From Proteromonas lacertae (Eukaryota; Sar; Bigyra; Opalinata; Proteromonadidae): a DNA stretch of 64,000 nucleotides. The notes under the pieces are model-generated. The model was not told where the DNA came from. It saw nothing but the letters and a program-made list of their open reading frames with translations, and ran no database searches. This document shows positions 59,706 to 64,000 of the stretch, in pieces. The DNA is taken from assembly GCA_002245135.1 (NCBI GenBank), contig NGBS01000586.1:282252-346251 (forward strand), in the 5' to 3' direction. The number at the start of each line of letters is the position of its first letter. Position 1 is the stretch's first letter. Made by a program: the position numbers and the translations under genes.

Positions 59706-61129
59706 TATTCATCTATTAAATAAGGAGCTTAAAAACCAAAAAATTTAAAATCATTCAAACTTGAGGTTTGCTTTGTGAAAATGTTTTGTTTATTTTTTCA
59801 TTAAATAAACATATTATTACGAAAATAATTGGAGGTCCTAAATGCAGATATTATGCACTTTTGTTTGGACATCAATTTTAAAACTAATGTCAAAATGAAT
59901 TAATCATAAGTAAACGAAATTCACAGATAGTTTCAGAAACTCTTAATTACTTATCTATATCTTGAAGAAATTTAATATAAAGGCTGTAACGCCACTAGAA
60001 ATAGGGTGTTAAAAATTTGAACAGCCGTTCTAAAAAAATGTCCTCATAATCAACATATAACTCTTTATGATTATATTAAACTACAATCAAAATCATGTTG
60101 TATTTGACTTCATTCACATTTTTGATCAACTTTAACTATTCTACTTACACTATATCCAATTCTTCTCACTCGATTAGTTTCAAGCAAATGAATGAGAGAA
60201 TTTAAATATTCACAAATATTCTTCGTTTGATGAATGTTTTGTTGGGTATGTTTCAACTAACCAATATAATTCAGAGGATTGTCTTAAACATGAATTTCTT
60301 CCTTTTACACTATAATTTTCATTATCTGATTCGTCATTCATTCACTCATATTGCTTTCATAGGTATTTATTCTTTGCTTCCACTAATTTCTCTTTATTTA
60401 TTGCAAACGCTATTTATATATAATAAAAATATACCATTAAACTACTTAAGTGTACTAAAATATAAATTAGTAGAATTATCATTGATAGCTATTCCACAAC
60501 CATTTTTCTTAAAATCCACCTTGAAGTAGTATTAATTGGGGCCTATTCTATTCCTACTGTAAAAATACAAAGATAAGTTCAGAAACGCTTAGTTTTATGA
60601 TAATAGTAAGATAAATATAATTATTGAGGTTGAAACACCTCTAGAAATAGGAAAGTTGCGAATTGGACTCGAGTTCAAAATTTGAACTCGGTACTTCCAG
60701 CCACTTTACAGCGCTAATATTAAAATTTCATTGACTTTTGTAATTAAATTAAACTATTCTGAAATGCGTGTTGAATTTGGACAACATCAATGTTAGTCAT
60801 TAGAAACATCATTAGAATTTTGTACATAAATCTATTGTACATAATATGTATACACTGGACCTCCAGTTTTAAATCTAATTATTTTGATAGTTCAAGAGAA
60901 AATTCAAAAAAAGAAATATTGACACAAGCTTTGGCTTGATCAAATTTGAATTTATTTAAATTTTGAACTCGCTCTTTGTATGCGAAGAGAATATTCAATT
61001 TTAATAATCATTTGACATGTATAAGTTTTAATTATTTAATTTAAACTATAAAAATACAAGTAATACAAGAAATTATCTAGATCGTTAAGATTAGAAGAGA
61101 TTACGAAATACTCAATAACAACGTAATAT

Positions 61130-61815
61130 TAACTATCAATTTATTTCGATTTAGAACAAACTAACATAATTCTTTCTAATCTTCGATTTTGTACTCATTT
61201 CATTCTATATATTATACTCAATTATATATACATTATACAATAACCATTTTTAACTATCAGTTTACTTCGATTTAGAACAAACTAACATAATTCTTTCTAA
61301 TCTTCGATTTTGTACTCATTTCATTCTATATATTATACTCAATTATATATACATTATACAATAACCATTTTTAACTATCAGTTTACTTCGATTTAGAACA
61401 AACTAACATAATTCTTTCTAATCTTCGATTTTGTACTCATTTCATTCTATATATTATACTCAATTATATATACATTATACAATAACCATTTTTAACTATC
61501 AGTTTACTTCGATTTAGAACAAACTAACATAATTCTTTCTAATCTTCGATTTTGTACTCATTTCATTCTATATATTATACTCAATTATATATACATTATA
61601 CAATAACCATTTTTAACTATCAGTTTACTTCGATTTAGAACAAACTAACATAATTCTTTCTAATCTTCGATTTTGTACTCATTTCATTCTATATATTATA
61701 CTCAATTATATATACATTATACAATAACCATTTTTAACTATCAGTTTACTTCGATTTAGAACAAACTAACATAATTCTTTCTAATCTTCGATTTTGTACT
61801 CATTTCATTCTATAT
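61130..61815. repeat. 121-bp tandem array, left arm of MULE B (about 5.7 copies)
   Basis: Unit TAACTATCAGTTTACTTCGA followed by ...CTAATCTTCGATTTTGTACTC..., period 121. Copies are nearly identical, with the first having ATTTATTTC instead of GTTTACTTC. Confidence 0.93.
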
Positions 61816-62017
61816 ATTTTAACTATCAAATCCTTTTTTCTTCCATCAACAATGGAATGAGTTGAATCTTTATTTAATTTATATAGGATTTTTACAAATC
61901 CATTTTCAATACTTACATGATTCATACAGCAAAGTATTAATTACAAGGGATGTGAGGATAGTACAAATAACAAAATAGAAAGATTCAGTAACGGATATTT
62001 TTCATTTTAAAATAATA

Positions 62018-63229
62018 GTTTAAAATGGTTATTGTATAATGTATATATAATTGAGTATAATATATAGAATGAAATGAGTACAAAATCGAAGATTAGAAAG
62101 AATTATGTTAGTTTGTTCTAAATCGAAGTAAACTGATAGTTAAAAATGGTTATTGTATAATGTATATATAATTGAGTATAATATATAGAATGAAATGAGT
62201 ACAAAATCGAAGATTAGAAAGAATTATGTTAGTTTGTTCTAAATCGAAGTAAACTGATAGTTAAAAATGGTTATTGTATAATGTATATATAATTGAGTAT
62301 AATATATAGAATGAAATGAGTACAAAATCGAAGATTAGAAAGAATTATGTTAGTTTGTTCTAAATCGAAGTAAATTGATAGTTAAAAAATGGTTATTGTA
62401 TAATGTATATATAATTGAGTATAATATATAGAATGAAATGAGTACAAAATCGAAGATTAGAAAGAATTATGTTAGTTTGTTCTAAATCGAAGTAAATTGA
62501 TAGTTAAAAATGGTTATTGTATAATGTATATATAATTGAGTATAATATATAGAATGAAATGAGTACAAAATCGAAGATTAGAAAGAATTATGTTAGTTTG
62601 TTCTAAATCGAAGTAAACTGATAGTTAAAAATGGTTATTGTATAATGTATATATAATTGAGTATAATATATAGAATGAAATGAGTACAAAATCGAAGATT
62701 AGAAAGAATTATGTTAGTTTGTTCTAATCGAAGTAAATTGATAGTTAAAAATGGTTATTGTATAATGTATATATAATTGAGTATAATATATAGAATGAAA
62801 TGAGTACAAAATCGAAGATTAGAAAGAATTATGTTAGTTTGTTCTAAATCGAAGTAAACTGATAGTTAAAAATGGTTATTGTATAATGTATATATAATTG
62901 AGTATAATATATAGAATGAAATGAGTACAAAATCGAAGATTAGAAAGAATTATGTTAGTTTGTTCTAAATCGAAGTAAATTGGATAGTTAAAAATGGTTA
63001 TTGTATAATGTATATAATTGAGTATAATATATAGAATGAAATGAGTACAAAATCGAAGATTAGAAAGAATTATGTTAGTTTGTTCTAAATCGAAGTAAAT
63101 TGATAGTTAAAAATGGTTATTGTATAATGTATATATAATTGAGTATAATATATAGAATGAAATGAGTACAAAATCGAAGATTAGAAAGAATTATGTTAGT
63201 TTGTTCTAAATCGAAATAAATTGATAGTT
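62018..63229. repeat. 121-bp tandem array, right arm of MULE B (about 10 copies)
   Basis: Reverse complement of the left-arm unit, about ten copies with small differences (C/T in GAAGTAAA(C/T)TGATAG, single-base indels, one copy lacking a TA pair near 63010). The variation between copies is greater than in the 120-bp arrays of element C. Confidence 0.93.
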
Positions 63230-63762
63230 AATATTACGTTGTTATTGAGTATTTCGTAATCTCTTCTAATCTTAACGATCTAGATAATTTCTTGTATTAC
63301 TTGTATTTTTATAGTTTAAATTAAATAATTAAAACTTATACATGTCAAATGATTATTAAAATTGAATATTCTCTTCGCATACAAAGAGCGAGTTCAAAAT
63401 TTAAATAAATTCAAATTTGATCAAGCCAAAGCTTGTGTCAATATTTCTTTTTTTGAATTTTCTCTTGAACTATCAAAATAATTAGATTTAAAACTGGAGG
63501 TCCAGTGTATACATATTATGTACAATAGATTTATGTACAAAATTCTAATGATGTTTCTAATGACTAACATTGATGTTGTCCAAATTCAACACGCATTTCA
63601 GAATAGTTTAATTTAATTACAAAAGTCAATGAAATTTTAATATTAGCGCTGTAAAGTGGCTGGAAGTACCGAGTTCAAATTTTTGAACTCGAGTCCAATT
63701 CGCAAACTTTCCCTAGAAATAGGGTGTCCAAATTTTGAGTGGGACCCAAAACACAAGATCCC

Positions 63763-64000
63763 TATTCTAACAATACAGTCAAGTCATAATATGGTTTAAG
63801 TATTTTCACCATATTGTCCAGTAGAACATATAATATTGATATTGAGTTAGTATTTATAAAATACTAACTCTTGGGATAAAATTGTTTATATGTATTACTA
63901 TTATATTGTATGCTTTGTATACTTACTCATTTTACCTTTAATATCTTTTATTTCATCATTGTCATTAAAGAACTGATTTACAATAGCTTTTTACAGCTAG
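63763..64000. other. right flank of MULE A
   Basis: Starts with the 9-bp duplication TATTCTAAC (63763-63771). No gene seen. A perfect 12-bp-arm hairpin, GAGTTAGTATTT with a 3-base loop, lies at 63844-63870 and could be a terminator-like structure or chance palindrome. Confidence 0.5.

Larger units (their letters stand above)
54569..60045. mobile_element. MULE C, 5.5-kb, with intact transposase
   Basis: Ends begin GAGGACATTTTTTTAGAACG at 54569 and its complement ends at 60045. It is flanked by a 9-bp duplication ATAATCAAC (54560-54568 and 60046-60054). Each terminal inverted repeat is about 330 bp of unique sequence (left to about 54905, right from about 59718), followed inward by inverted tandem arrays of a 120-bp unit. 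The unique ends of both arms look nearly identical, which implies recent insertion. It sits inside MULE A. It contains one transposase gene on the minus strand (56136-58187) and is the likely autonomous partner. Confidence 0.92.
60650..63712. mobile_element. MULE B, 3.1-kb non-autonomous fold-back element
   Basis: Ends GGAAAGTTGCGAATTGGACT (60650) and its near-complement at 63712. It is flanked by a 9-bp duplication CTAGAAATA (60641-60649 and 63713-63721) created in the right inverted repeat of element A. The inverted repeats are long: about 480 bp of unique sequence on each side plus tandem arrays of a 121-bp unit, so nearly the whole element is palindromic. The only single-copy interior is about 61820-62020 and has no ORF. 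It must be mobilised by a transposase made elsewhere. Confidence 0.9.
52961..63762. mobile_element. MULE A (outer element, about 2.2 kb plus two nested insertions)
   Basis: Terminal inverted repeats start GGGATCTTGTGTTTTGGGTC at 52961 and end with the complement at 63762. The left repeat is about 128 bp (to 53088). The right repeat is split: its outer 41 bp lie at 63722-63762 and its inner part at about 60562-60649, with element B inserted between. Flanks are a 9-bp duplication (TATTCTAAC), the length typical of Mutator-like elements. Removing element C (54569-60045) and element B leaves about 2,240 bp with no transposase, so A is non-autonomous. It carries gene-like fragments at 53590-54460 and about 60080-60520 on the minus strand. 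Confidence 0.88.

Noticed and set aside
1-64000. Giant virus or poxvirus-like origin suggested by AT richness and inverted repeats
   Set aside because: Ribosomal protein eS8, dozens of spliceosomal-type introns and MULE transposition marks fit a nuclear genome; no viral core gene is seen.

Overview
The window is nuclear DNA of a very AT-rich unicellular eukaryote. Evidence is a spliced ribosomal protein eS8 gene, a spliced eukaryotic-type ATIC/PurH, chromatin genes (Ash2-like, SSXT plus Myb) and dozens of very short introns (about 25-45 nt, GTATAT...TAG) in nearly every gene. TAA, TAG and TGA all act as stops; the ATIC gene ends at TAG exactly after the conserved C-terminal LFHH. The lineage cannot be fixed from sequence alone. 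A free-living or commensal protist with de novo purine synthesis and class C receptors fits; bacterial or viral origin does not.

Layout. 1-210: 3' end of an unknown gene. 357-6920: two paralogous pseudokinase-LRR genes flanking an Ash2-like SPRY gene and eS8. 7084-13176: ATIC/PurH, an unrecognised large multi-exon gene and a coiled-coil gene. 13303-23449: four NDNF-like single-pass membrane proteins, a tandem duplicated ADIP/SSX2IP-like coiled-coil gene and a double tetraspanin-like gene. 23668-30361: a PX-PDZ protein, a large LamG/PPC-like protein and an Hsp70-like protein, the last two sharing a 171-bp divergent promoter region. 31030-32520: remains of an NTPase gene folded into an inverted duplication. 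32682-39489: a CCDC50-like coiled coil, an SSXT-Myb protein, an FHA protein and an intact pseudokinase-LRR gene with 13 mini-introns. 40086-51117: an 11-kb receptor locus with about nine tandem UrtA-like periplasmic-binding modules and a C-terminal class C seven-helix domain. 52961-63762: three nested Mutator-like (MULE) elements, each with its own 9-bp target duplication, one carrying an intact transposase.

The strongest observations are the giant multi-module receptor locus, the SSXT-Myb domain fusion, the repeat-by-repeat mini-introns in the LRR genes, the gene-conversion tracts between paralogs, and the nested fold-back MULEs with inverted 120-bp tandem arrays. Many genes read through cleanly except for one-base frameshifts, often in homopolymers. 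Either the assembly keeps small indel errors or several of these genes are very young pseudogenes.
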